DNA of 64,000 bases from Desmodus rotundus. Lineage: Eukaryota; Chordata; Mammalia; Chiroptera; Phyllostomidae. The translations under genes and the position numbers were made by a program. Positions 11,347 to 23,159 of the stretch are shown one piece after another (positions within the stretch are counted from its first letter, which is position 1; each line of letters begins with the position of its first letter). The stretch spans positions 99,499,010 through 99,563,009 of the forward strand of contig NC_071393.1 of NCBI RefSeq assembly GCF_022682495.2, in the 5' to 3' direction. A model generated the notes under the pieces. The model saw only the letters and a list, made by a program, of their open reading frames with translations, did no database searches and was not told the DNA's origin.

Positions 11347-12159
11347 ACACTGGTATTGGTGGCCATATGGGTAGCATGGGATACATTGTGTTTTCATAGC
11401 TTATGGTCACTGGCTTGAGATCCACTCAACAAGAGCATGAGGATGCCCTTAAGACATCCTTACGACGCAATGCGTATTGAGTTAGAAACATGCTCCTGCT
11501 CTTTGGACAATTATTGGAAGACAAAAAAAAAAAAAAGACTCTGACCAAAACATTTGCAGCATGTTGACTTGCTTCAGAAAGTGCATTAAATAAAGAACAC
11601 ACTGAGGATTGTGGAGGAAGCAGAGGAAGGGCATTTCAGGGCTGGCAGGAGGAAGGAAAGCAGTAATTACCTCAGAAAAGTCTTGCTTTCGTGTTAACTA
11701 AAAGAATGCAAGGCTACCCTGCACTCAGCATGCAGCTCCTGCACAGCAGTGTGTGGTGCCAGCACTGGGCTGGTCTCCATCCCTGTGCTGGACTGACTTC
11801 AGCTGGCCTGGGCCCCCTGCTGAGGTCAGAGCCACGTGGAAGCTAGGACTTCCCTGCTGAATGACAACAGAACTTGTCAACCAGCTGGGAGACAGGAGTC
11901 AAGTGCTAGGAAAGGAGGCAGATGAAAGGCGGGCAAGGTGCTAATGTTAGTCCCTCCAGAGGGTAGGTAGCAAGTCAGAAGAAAGTGTTCCCTGCTTTGT
12001 GGAATAAATAGGTTTTGTGCTGCTGTGCCCTGTGGATGCCACTGCCACTGGGTCCTGGGTGAGGAAAAGCACATGTCACTTATCACTGAGGCTGTTAAAG
12101 CCACTTTAATTTGTGAGGAGAGTCTTTCTTCATGGGGAGGGGAGAGGAGAGCATAAGGG
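11347..12159. other. No gene or clear repeat recognised
   Basis: Contains a 14-bp A tract near 11522 and mid-GC sequence. No supported ORF. Confidence 0.5.
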
Positions 12160-12720
12160 ATGTCCCCTAAGTGGATTCTGGGAACATAACTAGGGCTGTA
12201 ATAAATGTGAAGTTATTGGGTACATGGCCTGAAGTGCTCATTAATAGAATGCAAATGTTCTGGAAATAGATTTTCTTTTCCATTCCCTTTAGGGCATTCA
12301 ATTTATTTCTGCTGTGTCCAAAGAGACCCGTTTTCCTGTGTGCTCTGAGTTAGAACTCTTTATTATATGCCTGATTTAATGATACCCAAAATGCCCACCC
12401 AGTTATCGTGTAAACGAATAAGGATAAATTTTGTGCTAAAAAGAACTGGAGACTCTGATGATCAGCAGGGACTTCGCCGAAGTAGTAAAATGCAAATTAA
12501 TAGAGGGGGATCTCTGTAGAATTAGATTTTAGCCCCCGGAATTATTACCGAGGCTCGGCTTTTTTGATGCTCTCTCTGAGGAACTAGCAACAGAGGAGAA
12601 AGCTCTGGGGCTAACCTGATGTTTATAAATGGCCCTGGGCTCAGCTGAGGGGAAAAGTGAAGCTGAGATTCAGTAATTATCACGTGGGGCAGGAGGGAAG
12701 ACTGACTTAATCATATTGGA
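12160..12720. promoter_or_regulatory. Candidate conserved noncoding element (homeodomain/POU-site-rich)
   Basis: The interval lacks transposon signatures. It holds two octamer-like ATGCAAAT/ATGCAAATT sites (about 12250 and 12490) and many TAAT/ATTA cores (for example in ATTAATAG, GGAATTATTACC, CAGTAATTATCACGTG). This combination is common in developmental enhancers. Conservation could not be tested here. Confidence 0.3.
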
Positions 12721-13329
12721 CAAGAGACATACACTATCAGAAAATATAAAGTGAAGAGAAAGACTAGGCATCTGGGTTTTGTCACTGTTTCAACATTTCA
12801 CCTACCTTCTTACCTCGTTTCTTTCATTTTGAGGAGAAAAATTAACTTTACATTCAGACCTCCACCTCTTCTAGCTCTCTTTACCTGTAAAATTTCAGAG
12901 GCCCAGGGCTATATAGGTGAATACAACTATACTCTGTTCCCTCTTTCCTCCCCACAGCTCCAGAATATCACCCACCATGGGTTTGCAATGTGCCAACCCA
13001 GGCATACCAATGTCTAACCCACTCCTCCTTCCCAGGGGCCATGCACCTCCAAAAACACTTAAAGAGATGCACCTAGAGAAAAACATTTGAAGGCAAACTT
13101 ACAGGATCACCCACTCCTGCTCCTTACCTACAACTTCCCAATAAAGGAAAGGCCCACATTCATGAGGACCCCAAACGGTCTTCCTTTCAGAATTGGGAGT
13201 AAATACAAACATTTAACGAAGTAGAAAATCTTAGCTAACATGCAGTATTTTTCTTTTTCCTATCACTTTGTACATATTATTCCTGCTGCTAATTGCCAGA
13301 TCTCTTGCTGACAGGTGCTTAAACAGAAG
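12721..13329. other. No gene or clear repeat recognised
   Basis: ORFs on both strands under 90 codons with no motif. Nothing else seen. Confidence 0.5.
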
Positions 13330-13530
13330 CACTGATGTGCAGCCTGGGAAATTTCAGGATGAGATGCTCTCAGCTTTGCCACTAATTAATTCATTGAGTG
13401 ACCATGAACTCTTCATACCTCTATTTCCTTTTATAAGAAATTGAAGACTACATTTTATGGGGTTACTTTGAGAGTTAAATGAGATCATGTAAATGGAAGT
13501 GCTTTTAGAATTATAAAAAGTCATACAAAT
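13330..13530 (+). mobile_element. MIR SINE
   Basis: Order matches MIR in the sense direction: GCCACTAATTAATTCATTGAGTGACC, then CTCTATTTCC, then a GGGTTACTTTGAGAGTTAAA block equivalent to the MIR core/3' part. Strongly diverged, as expected of an ancient SINE. Confidence 0.55.
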
Positions 13531-14589
13531 ACGTTTTTATACTAACTTCAGTATATCACCTGTGTCCTCCCTCTTCCATAACTCTCATAAACACCCACTA
13601 GTCCCCTACCTTAGCTTGGATAATCTGACTAAAATATACTGAGTCTAACCTACTTCTCCTTCTCCTAGTGTACGCTCCCCTACCACACGCCTAAACAGAA
13701 GCCCCTGGAAGAACATTTTAAGGCAAATGTCTAGGATTATCCACTCCTGCCTCTAAAATACAACTTCCCAATCAATAAAAGACTCGATGCCAACCTATAA
13801 TGAAAAGCTTATTTTTATAAATGTAGTAAAGTATTTCCAGTATTATTCTGATAAGTGACCTCATCTTAACATTGTGAAATAAAACAAAAATTAATTGGAA
13901 AACCTGTTATTAAAATACCTCATTTTGTATTGTTTCCCATGCCTAGACTTGGAAGGAAGAAAAAAAGTTGAATGAGAACAAGAGCTTGAATTTATTGCAC
14001 ACTTACCTTGAGCAAAGCACTCTGCTAACTGTTGTCAGTTTTGAAGTTCAAAGCATCACTCGTTCAAATGTAAAGTGAGCAGCACGTCAAAGGTTTTTTA
14101 ACTCATTAATGAGGGAACCAGCAAGATGGTGCAAAAAGAATTAGAAAGATGGAAGTATTTATAGAGGATGAAAAACAAAGAGGAATGCTTTAATAAAACT
14201 TGTAATTTAGACACAAAGCTGGTTCACGTCCTAGAAGGCAGTAACAGTGTGATCTTGGGGTTACCTTTTCAACCCAGAGATCCTTTCCATCTCTTCTGGA
14301 CAAAATTCATTTGCATTGTTCTTTTGCAAGAATAATTTGCATTGCTAGCAGTTTCCTACAGGTTAACTTTTACACTTACAGAGTTGTAAAATATCCTAAT
14401 CAATAATAGCAAATTCTAACTAGCAGATATTCTAATCAGTAAATAGCAAATCCAACAAAAGTGCCCACCACCAAGATAATCCCCCAAACAGCTCCACACA
14501 CAACTCCCGCTCCAGTTAACTGTTTAGTAAGTCAACTAAGGGATTAACCTACTCCCAAGTTTGGGTAATTGCTATTAACAGTACTTTAT
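13531..14589. other. No gene or confident repeat recognised
   Basis: AT-rich. The phrase near 13985-14040 (TTATTGCACACTTACC...AAGCACTCTGCTAACTG) resembles a MIR or L2 end but is short. Confidence 0.45.
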
Positions 14590-14760
14590 GCATATGTTAT
14601 AGAAAAGTTAATATTCATTAGATGAGATTACACAATTCTGAAAAATGATTATCCTTGAGCCCATTTACACAGGTAAGGAAACCGAAAACAAAGAAGATAA
14701 AAATATTTGTCCAAATTCAGCATAACAAATGATTACCCAGATTTGTTTAATTATTAAATC
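14590..14760 (-). mobile_element. Possible MIR fragment
   Basis: CCCATTTACACAGGTAAGGAAACC followed by TTTGTCCAAATTCAGC has the order of reversed MIR ('ccattttacagatgaggaaactga ... cttgcccaaggtcac'). Weak. Confidence 0.3.
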
Positions 14761-14849
14761 CTTGCTTATCTTACTACAATGCATATACTGACAAAAGAAA
14801 AATGTTTTAATTGATATTCAGCATACATATGGTAGATTGTATAAATTTT

Positions 14850-15691
14850 AAGTATACAATTTGATGACTTATTTTTTATTATAATTACATACACTATTAT
14901 ACTAGTTTCAGGTGTACAACATTGTGATTAGACATTTATATACCTTACAAAGTGACCACCACCTTCTGACACCATACATAGTTATTATGATAGTAATACC
15001 TATATTCCCTATGCTGTACATTATTTCCTGTGACTTATTTTATAACTAGAAGTTTGTATTCTTCACCCATTTCCCCTTTTTTCACCTATCTTTCCACCTT
15101 CTCCCCACCCCATAATAACTACCAATTTGTTCTCTTAGAGTTTGTTTCTGCTTTGTTTTGTTTGCTCATTTATTTTGTGTTCTAGATTCCACATATAGGT
15201 GAAATCATTTGGTATTTGTCTTTCTCAGCCTGACTTACAAGTATTTCACTTAGCATAATACCTCTAGGTCCATCCATATTGTTGAAAATCTCAAGATATC
15301 ATTGCTTCTATAACTGAGTAATATCCCATCTCTTCTTTACCCATTCATCTATTGATGGGCACCTAGGTTGTTTTCATATCTTGGCCATTGTAAATAATGC
15401 TGCCGTGAGCATAGGGGTGCACACAACTTCTCAAATCAATGCTTTGGATTTCTTTGGATAAATACATAGAAGTGGAATTGCTGGGTCAAGTGATAGTTCT
15501 ATTTTTTCATATTTTAAGGAACCAACAGTACATGAGGGTTCCCTTTTCTCCCCAGCCTTGCCAACACTTATTCTGTATTGCGTTTTTGATGATAGCCATA
15601 TGACAGGTGTGAGGTGACACCTCATTGGGGTTTTGATTTGCATTTTCCTGATGACTAGTGCTCTTGAGCATCCTTTCATGTGTCTGTTTGG
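14850..15691 (-). mobile_element. L1 3' end, antisense
   Basis: Contains reversed L1 3' UTR (TTCAGGTGTACAACATTGTG, TCTAGATTCCACATATAGGT) and terminal ORF2 (TTGGCCATTGTAAATAATGC, TTTGATTTGCATTTTCCTGA, CATCCTTTCATGTGTCTGTT). Truncated near 15690, where sequence of the opposite orientation starts. ORFs are chance fragments. Confidence 0.85.
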
Positions 15692-16015
15692 AATGACTGA
15701 CATATAACACAGCATGTGTGGCTCTCCAGTACATTATGCTGAATAAAAGAAGCCAGACACTAGAGGCTACATAGTACATGATTCCATTTATTTGACTCTC
15801 CGGAAAAGTCCATACCGTTGGAATAAAAACAAATCAGGGTTGCCAGGGACCAGAGGTCAGAGGAGGAATTAATTTCAAAGGGAAATGAGGGAATCTTTGG
15901 GGGTGATGCAGCTGTTCTTTATCTTGATTGTGGTGGCAGTTCCACGACTTTATGCATTTCTTAAAACTTACATAACTGTACTTTGAAAAGGTTAATTTTT
16001 CTATTTGCAGATCAT
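15692..16015 (+). mobile_element. L1M 3' UTR, sense
   Basis: Phrases AAAAGAAGCCAGACACTAGA, TGATTCCATTTATTTGACTC, TCTTTATCTTGATTGTGGTG and the closing CTTAAAACTTACATAACTGTAC are a classic old L1 3' UTR in the sense direction. It abuts the antisense L1 on its left. Confidence 0.7.
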
Positions 16016-17439
16016 ACAAAAAAAACACACAGAGAAAAAAGTAAGATGTACCACACAGTCCTTTACAAAAAAAGAAAAGGCTTTACTGTTAGTCATTCAA
16101 TTACACATAAGTAGTGCTATAATATGTGCAGAACCACATCGGACTTCAGATACAAGCTAATGACTGCAATTCAGGGAATAGATCTCCAGCAGTCCTGAAA
16201 CTCTGGCCAATCGCAGGATGCTCTTGGAGGACTGGTCTTTGCTTAATTATCTTGCAGTAGACATGAGAAATGTGCTGTAGTTGTTTTGCATGAATTACTT
16301 ACTTCTGGCAACCAGGGAGCTATAAAGGACTCGAGAAGGTATAAGAATACTTGTAAGAATGGGCAAGGTGAGCTTCTCATGTCTGGCGAAATTGTTATTC
16401 CACCTGGGTGGCCTCGTCAGTAGCTATCCACCATTGTCAGAGCCTATACCTTAGTCTGGGAGCATGCCACCTTGTCTTCTGCTTTACCTCCCTCCACAAC
16501 TTTCTTTATTCCTTATCATTTTATCATTAAGAAACCTCATGTTCCTGTACTGTGTCTCCTGGCATCTTTCAATCAGTCATGTCCCCTGTGACTTCTGTGA
16601 AATATTCTTCGCAAAATCTAGCTTCAACAGGAAATCAGAAGTGGCTAGCTGAGCTGTTAGGCTGCCCCCTCCTGTGGGCACTGTCTCAGTTCTTCACTCT
16701 GGATGCAGAGCCTACTGCTCCTGATCTCCTGAGGGGTGGGTCCTTCTGTAAATGCTCCTCCTTTGTCCTCCCCTTTCCACTGTCTCCCGATACTCTAAAA
16801 GCTTCTGTATCCTTCCTTTTGCCCCTCAGCCTTGTGCCTGGGTTGTCACTCATTCCATTGCCTCAGAATGTTTCTTGGAGAGAGCTGCAGAAGGCTTTGG
16901 ATCCAGTGAGTATGAAGAAAGAAGAAAGCTTCCTTTGCCCTTCTGCCCCCAGGTCAAGCATCCAGGAGACTAGCTGGACTTTTCACATCAGTATTAGTGA
17001 TTGACTTTTAGCATGACTGCTATGCTAATAGCTGTCAGTAGAAGAGAGCCCTCCATGTTCTATGCAAATTACTATATAAACAAGACCCTGAAAGTTCTCC
17101 TGCATTGTGAGCCCTGAAGCTAGGTTGCAATGCCTAAAACATGTTACCTCCCACCATAGCAAACAGAAATTAATTGCATCGCTCCTGTAGCTGACAATTG
17201 TTTTTCCAGGAGTATATGTCACAGACAGACCCTGAGGAGTGACAACAAATCAATATAAAACCAGTTTAGTGAGTAACAAGATGGGTAGCTCCATAGAGGT
17301 CCACCATTGGTAGGCAAATTGAGCAAAATCTACAAAATCTGAGACTTGCCATTGTGAGACGACATGTGATAGGGAAAGCTCATGAGAATAGAAGCCAAAA
17401 TTTTAATTTTAAGTAGTAGTTTTTCAATGCTACTGCGTA
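16016..17439. other. No gene recognised
   Basis: A CCAAT box-like GGCCAATCG (about 16206) and a TATAAA (about 16321) lie 115 bp apart in unique-looking sequence, but no exon structure follows. A 150-codon ORF at 16552-17004 has no recognisable domain. Confidence 0.4.
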
Positions 17440-17575
17440 AATCAGCTGCAGCGAGCCCCTCTTCAGACCGACTGAATGAGAGTCTGTGGCACTGAGCCCA
17501 GGAATCGGTACTTAAATATATCTCCCCAGGCGATTCTGCCTTTTGCCCAAGTTTGGGGACCCCATGTTTAGTGGC
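17440..17575. mobile_element. Possible MER5-type fragment
   Basis: CACTGAGCCCAGGAATCGGTAC...TCTCCCCAGGCGATTCTGCC...AGTTTGGGGACC follows the order of a MER5/MER58-type hAT element but is short and degenerate. Confidence 0.4.
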
Positions 17576-17594
17576 TCCAGCAGGAAAAGAGCCC

Positions 17595-17775
17595 CTTGCT
17601 ATTATTCTATATTGATTTGTATAACCCTCACTATGATCCTATAAGGAAGGTACTATCACTGACCCCATTTCAGAGATGAGAACACTGAAGCACAGAGAGG
17701 TCACACAGCTCTGGAGCCTTGTGGCGGAGCCTTGATTTGAAACCAGGTAATCTGGCTTCAGCATCCAAGATAATA
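17595..17775 (-). mobile_element. MIR SINE
   Basis: Reverse MIR order is well preserved: CCCATTTCAGAGATGAGAAC, CTGAAGCACAGAGAGGTCAC, ACAGCTCTGGAGCC, then GATTTGAAACCAGGTAATCTG (B box/A box side). Confidence 0.8.
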
Positions 17776-19181
17776 TTTCAATAGGACTATTGAAAGGAAA
17801 TAGGACAAGCAAGCAAAATATTAGGGCACGTGGAAGAAGAAGGATGGGAGGAAATGAGAGGCAAATGAGAAAATCATTCTATAGGAATTAGGACATTATT
17901 GTGGAAACAGACGTGGCCTGCAGCCTGGAGAGGTAGGTACAGGTTTGATGAAATGCTTTGCTTCACAGCTGTACAGTGGTTTTAATGACAGCCCCTAGAC
18001 AATGCAAGCTCTGTCACGAGAAAGGAATGAAGTATGGCCAGTAGACTGTGCATGAAATATATACTGATATATTCGAGAAAGATGTTTAAGGTGAGTTACT
18101 CTTCATCTTAGCATCCAGAATGTCCCATGAGGGAAATACGCTGATCTCTGAACACTCTGCTTAAGGAAGTTTTTGTTCCACTGTATGTATTTTCCTATTG
18201 TCTAAAAGGCTTCCTTTCTTGTCTAACCTAGATGGACACTGTGATGTCATGCCGATTTGCCCTCTCCTGACCTAAAGAATAATGAAACTGCGGTCCTTGA
18301 AAACCCTCCTATTCAGAGCCAGGATGCTGTAAAAGCTTATTCAGATATGAGACAATTGTCCTGATAACATCTAGTCTAGACATAGGGACTCATGAAAGAA
18401 GGTACAATCGGAATCTTTTAGTCTAGAGCCAATGTCTTGAAATAAGTTTTCTAAAAATCTGATTTTAATATATGTTATTTTTGGAGAGAAAATGAGAGGG
18501 CAGATATCTTTCCCAGGTCTTCACCAGAGCAGTTGTGTGTCTTTTTTCTGCATCTTTGAGAGCTTTTCTGCACCCATGTTATAAATAATTGAACATGTAA
18601 CCAACAGGCAGAATTTCTATTCCTGCAGCCGCAGGGCTCTGTTCACCTAAACAAAAACGCTGAGAGGCTGGCCACTCACTGTCCCAGCACAGCAATGGCT
18701 TTTCCTGAGGTCCCAGCAGAGGAGTCATGGACCTGTTCAGGGCTTGGCCTGTGTTGCCATAAGGAGGGCCCTTGTATGACTCCCTTTTTTCCATAGAGCA
18801 CTGTTATTTGCTAGCCCTGAAGACAGGAAAAAGAAATTTCTCTTCCTCTGGAGAACTCTGCTGCTAATCTTGGTGCCACTGAAGAAGCAAACTTAGATGT
18901 TGCAGCAAAAGACCCACACATGTTATTCTAAAGCAGAAGAGACCAATAACCCAACTCAGTTTTAATTACATGAACTATTTTAGGTGCTTCTAATTAACAC
19001 AAATCTTACCATAAGTCGTAGGGAAGTTCTTTGATATTGCTTTATATTTGTGCAAATGGTTGAATGGATAGATGAAGGCACACCATCTACTCTGGTTGTT
19101 TTACTTTTGAGAGGAGTCCTCATCCCTTCTTTTTTGCTCTTCTCCTCCCAGACATTCCCAGACACTTGACTATTTAGTGCT
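17776..19181. other. No gene or clear repeat recognised
   Basis: Mid-GC, unique-looking sequence with only short motif-free ORFs. Confidence 0.5.
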
Positions 19182-19990
19182 ATGGAAACCACTCAAATAT
19201 TCTGTGTGTACTATGCTCTTGCCTTTCACTCTACTCCCTTTCAAAGCCTACCCCACATAGTCATGGAATGGTTTCTCCAAAATGCAAGCCTGGTCATTAT
19301 CAGTCCTCTGACTAGGATCTTTGGTCGTTCCTTATTTTTCCACACTGGTCAAAATGTTATGGAAAGTACTTCCCAAACTGATCCCAGCCTACCTCTTCAA
19401 TCCAGGGTCACCCACCAACACACCCTGAGCCATTTTCCCCACTATGCCAAACCATTCACAGCTTAACAGAGTAAGCCAAGCTCTGTCCCAACCTCATGCT
19501 TTTGAACAGGCAATTACCTCAGCGTGCAAAGCCCCCTCTCCCTTTTTTGGCTCCAGGCTGCCATCTCAATTACTACCTCTGTTCTGAAAACACTCCTGGT
19601 AACCCAGGCAAAATACATCCATCTCCTCGCTATGTTTCCTCTTCTTAGTTTCCCCCATCTGGGCTCCTACATTGTTCACATACCCACCCCAGCCACTCAA
19701 CCAGTTTCATTGCAGACATTCAACTTGTTGAGGTAAAAATGTGAACCTGTTTTATCTTGAAATGGCTGATACCAACAACTTTGTTCAAGTCAGCTCTCCT
19801 TTCCTTCTGGGCAGCAAGCTCCCTGAACAACATTTCATTCTATCCTATCACTGTTCAGTCACTTTTGTTTGTTTAAACAATCTGGTCCTCTTAACTGTCT
19901 CCTATTTGGCTCAAACCTCCCTTCATCTTCTCTGGGCAGACAGCACTGGGCTGGGCAAGGGGGCATCTGCTCTCTGACATGGTCTGTTCT
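19182..19990 (+). mobile_element. Possible old LINE relic (L2-type)
   Basis: C/T-rich, with the phrase order 'TCTCCAAAATGCAAGCCTGGTCATTATC ... CAAACTGATCCCAGCCTACC ... GTCCCAACCTCATGC', similar in style to the element at 5.2-7.1 kb but more eroded. Composition alone produces ORFs of 70-94 codons here. Confidence 0.35.
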
Positions 19991-21270
19991 TACTTAAAGC
20001 ATCAAATGGAGGTGGTGAAAAAGGAGTCACTTTTCTCATTGGCTTCAGTGGTGGCGAGGTTGCTGGCAACCCTGCTGTTTTTCACAGCTGGTTGGTGTGT
20101 CGAAAGGAGAGGGGAAGTTGTTGTATAAAGAGTCAGTATGGCCTGACGGAAACCTCAAAATCTCCATTGAAGAAGACTCAGTCCCAAGAAGCTCCCCTAA
20201 GCATTGGTGGTTCCTCCCCAGGAGAACACATGGAGCTAGTCACTTTTTAAATTTTTATAATTTTAAATCACAAATAAAAATCCATGTATCTTTTCAAAGT
20301 AAATCTGGCCCAGCATTTCTCAAAGGAAGCTCAGAAGAACTAACAGATATCCTCTCAAGACATTGCTCAGTGGTAAACATTTGGGAAACGTCATATTCTC
20401 TAGAGTCACCATAGATATCAAAAGTTCTGAGAAGTTCTGCAGGAAATAAACCTGTCTAACATTCTAGAACCTAAGATTTTGCGAAATTATCTGAGCTCAG
20501 AATTTTCTGCCCCAACATTTTACTCTGTGTGACATTTACTGAGCCAGTTTGATGAGGAAGTGTTGAATGCCACAAAGAATATTAAGAAATGGCAGCTACA
20601 CTGCCTGGGTCCACTCTGTGCTCTGGACCACCGCAGGCATAGAGTTTTATCCCTCGGGTCATTCTCTAGAGACTCGAAAGCATGGCATGCTGTAGCTTGC
20701 AGCTCCAACCTCCCACAAGGATTCAAAAATGACCTTGTGATTCATCTTCCAAAAATCAACAGTACAATTAATAGTAAAAAAATAAGAGTGTGAGTTTATC
20801 AGAAAACCTGTGGAAATTCTTCCTGATTAGTTTTTTGAAACTTTTATATGAAACATTTGTCAAAAGGCAGAAAAACTTGGGGTGGGGGGGTGGGGAAGGA
20901 AGAACACATTAATTTTAAATTATTTGATTCTAAGATTTGATGAAAAGTCAGGAAGGTAAGTTAACAGTTTTAGTTTTTGTATACATAGAGGGTCATACAA
21001 AATATTTTACATTGTTTTACATGCCAGTGTTTTTGTAGATATTATTAAACAGGCTATGAAAATCATAGAAATCTGGATTAATTAAATTTTGGCATGTGAT
21101 TTTATCAGGGTGTTACAAATCAAGTGAAGATATAGAAAAACGACTGCATATTGTTATTTTCCCAAAGTTGTTGGATAGAAATAAACATTTATCATCAAGC
21201 AAAGATTAAGTTAGAGTGTTTGGAAATATAATTTTAAAATTACTAAACTATACAAATAAAAGGAATTCTT
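19991..21270. other. No gene or clear repeat recognised
   Basis: Contains an inverted pair GGTTGC-TG-GCAACC near 20060 and a G-rich run (GGGGTGGGGGGGTGGGG) near 20880. Otherwise AT-rich unique-looking sequence. Confidence 0.5.
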
Positions 21271-21734
21271 AAAAAATATCCATAAGATGAGATCATATGG
21301 TATTTGTCCCTCACAGCCTGGCTTATTTCACTTAGCATAATGCTCTCCAGTTCCATCCATGCTGTTGCAAAGGGTATAAGCTCCTTTTTTCTCTCTGCTG
21401 CGTAGAATTCCAATGTGTAAATGTACCATAGTTTTTTGATCCATTCATTTGCTTTAACTGGAACATATCAACAAAAGAAAAAAAGCAAACAAATTATAAC
21501 CAGAGACATTGAAATTAAGAACAATCTAACAATAGCCAGAGGGGAGTGGGGAGGGGACAGTGGAGAGAGGGGTTTACAGGAGCTACTATATAGAACACAT
21601 GGACAAAATCAAGGGGGAGGGTGGAGGTGAGGGAGGGAGGTGGGTTTGGCTGGGGTGGGGTGGAGGAATGGGGAGAAAATGCAGACAACTGTAATTGAAT
21701 AACAATAAAAATTTTTTAAAAAATATCCATAAGA
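21271..21734 (+). mobile_element. 5'-inverted (twin-primed) short L1 insertion with 17-bp target duplication
   Basis: The repeat AAAAAATATCCATAAGA occurs at 21271-21287 and 21718-21734. Between them, the left part (21288 to about 21455) is antisense L1 ORF2 end/3' UTR (GCTTATTTCACTTAGCATAA). The right part is sense L1 3' UTR (AACTGGAACATATCAACAAA onward) ending in an AATAAAAATTTTTTAAA tail. The two pieces meet in the L1 sequence with almost nothing lost (antisense begins TGAGATCATATGG, sense begins CTTTAACTGGAAC). This is the hallmark of twin priming during target-primed reverse transcription. A G-rich 3' UTR stretch (21540-21680) is preserved. Confidence 0.9.
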
Positions 21735-23159
21735 CCTAATTTTTTGTTTTGTTTTCAAACTAACTTAATTCTCCCACTCCAGTTAAATATTTCAGATTTC
21801 CTCTCAGTGGGATCAGGCTGATTACAAGGGTTCTGGGCACCTGAGAATGGCGTCTGCCTTCCTGTCACCATGCCAACTCCTCCAGCTACAAATGAGGGAT
21901 TTCCCCTTTTTTTCCCAGTCTTTCCTCCAATGAGGGAGGGACACACTCACTCCTACCTTGGAAAGAAGACTATTTCTGATTAAAATTGTTTCCTTTCCTC
22001 TACTTTTGTGTGAGAAAAAGGCTTGAGATGAAATTCTTTGTCTTTATAAATATGATTTTTGTTTTCTCACCATTCTTACTGACATCTTTGTGTGTGCAGT
22101 GGATGGGATCCCAGTGCATTTACATAGCAACCAGGAAATCAGTCATTCAGAGTTGCCATGGTAGCAAGAGGGAGGGGAAGGGAGAAGTCCATTTTATCAC
22201 AGTCGGCTGTGTCCCTTCCTGGAAGCCTGCAGCATTTTTAGACAGAGGTTATTATGAACACAGCGACAAAAAGTGCCGGTTGGCATCAAGACAACTGTGT
22301 GCTGGCATCACAAAGCATGAGGGTATGAGTGAGTGGTTGGCAAACATTACAAGGTAAAGGGTGTTGCCTTCTCCCCTCTGGGCACAGAGGGTGCTGCTTG
22401 GTCTCTTAGCAAGTCCACAGCGGGAAGTCCACACTGAATTGCCCTCAAGCTTCAGGTCTGCAAAGGAAAGGCAGGTAACCCATGTTGTGTAAGGAGAGTG
22501 AGTGTCTCGGTTTGGTGGGGGCACTGCTCTACTTTTATGGTAAGAAGAAGCCCTGAACTGAGGAAGTGGGGCAAAGGGTGCTGTCCCAAGAAAAACGGAA
22601 GTGTCTAAGTCTTATTTCCTGCCACATCTGCTTCTGCAGCTGAAGGCTGTCGTATTTCAAATTTTTAAAAAAGAAAGTCACGTGAGGTTAACCAGTGGCA
22701 TTATCTTTTATAGGCATGATAATTAGAATCCTCTGTTGGCAGGCAGATTATGTTTTACAATAGACAATAGGGGCCATGCCTCCTGAAACAGACTTGGCTC
22801 CTGGATGTACTTAGTCTGACCTTTGGGGAGCCAGAACTGACCTATAACTGATCACATTTGTAAATGAAGTTGAGAATATACTTCTTGATTTTGACTTCAA
22901 ATGACAATATCCTAATGGTCCAGGAGATAGAAATGTTATTCTGTAATGTAGATCTTTTTCTTTATAAAGTGAGAAAAATCCTCTCATCTTCCCTTTTTTT
23001 TAAAAACAACAGAATGTTACTCTGTTTTGAAGATGAAATAAACAAACTCTTGATTTCCATCCCCTTTTCCTCAAAACTTCCCCCTTCTGTTACCAAACAG
23101 AAATTGGGGTTCTGCTGCCCACCATCCCCCATAAGCAAATTCTAAAGGTAGAGGTTTGG
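21735..23159. other. No gene recognised
   Basis: Unique-looking sequence containing an RFX-type site (annotated separately). Short ORFs up to 123 codons (21986-22357) carry no domain I recognise. Confidence 0.5.
22124..22165. promoter_or_regulatory. RFX X-box-like site with neighbouring half-site
   Basis: GTTGCCATGGTAGC at 22152-22165 differs from the ideal RFX palindrome GTTGCCATGGCAAC at two positions. An ATAGCAACC half-site lies 20 bp upstream. Binding is inferred from motif only. Confidence 0.35.

Noticed and set aside
16205..16330. CCAAT and TATAAA about 115 bp apart, possible promoter
   Set aside because: No exon-like sequence or donor downstream; both motifs are common by chance.
16552..17004. 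150-codon ORF
   Set aside because: Three overlapping frames are open over the same C/T-rich stretch, a sign of composition rather than coding.
20055..20075. GGTTGC-TG-GCAACC as an RFX site
   Set aside because: The arms are right but the spacing is two bases shorter than the X-box consensus.
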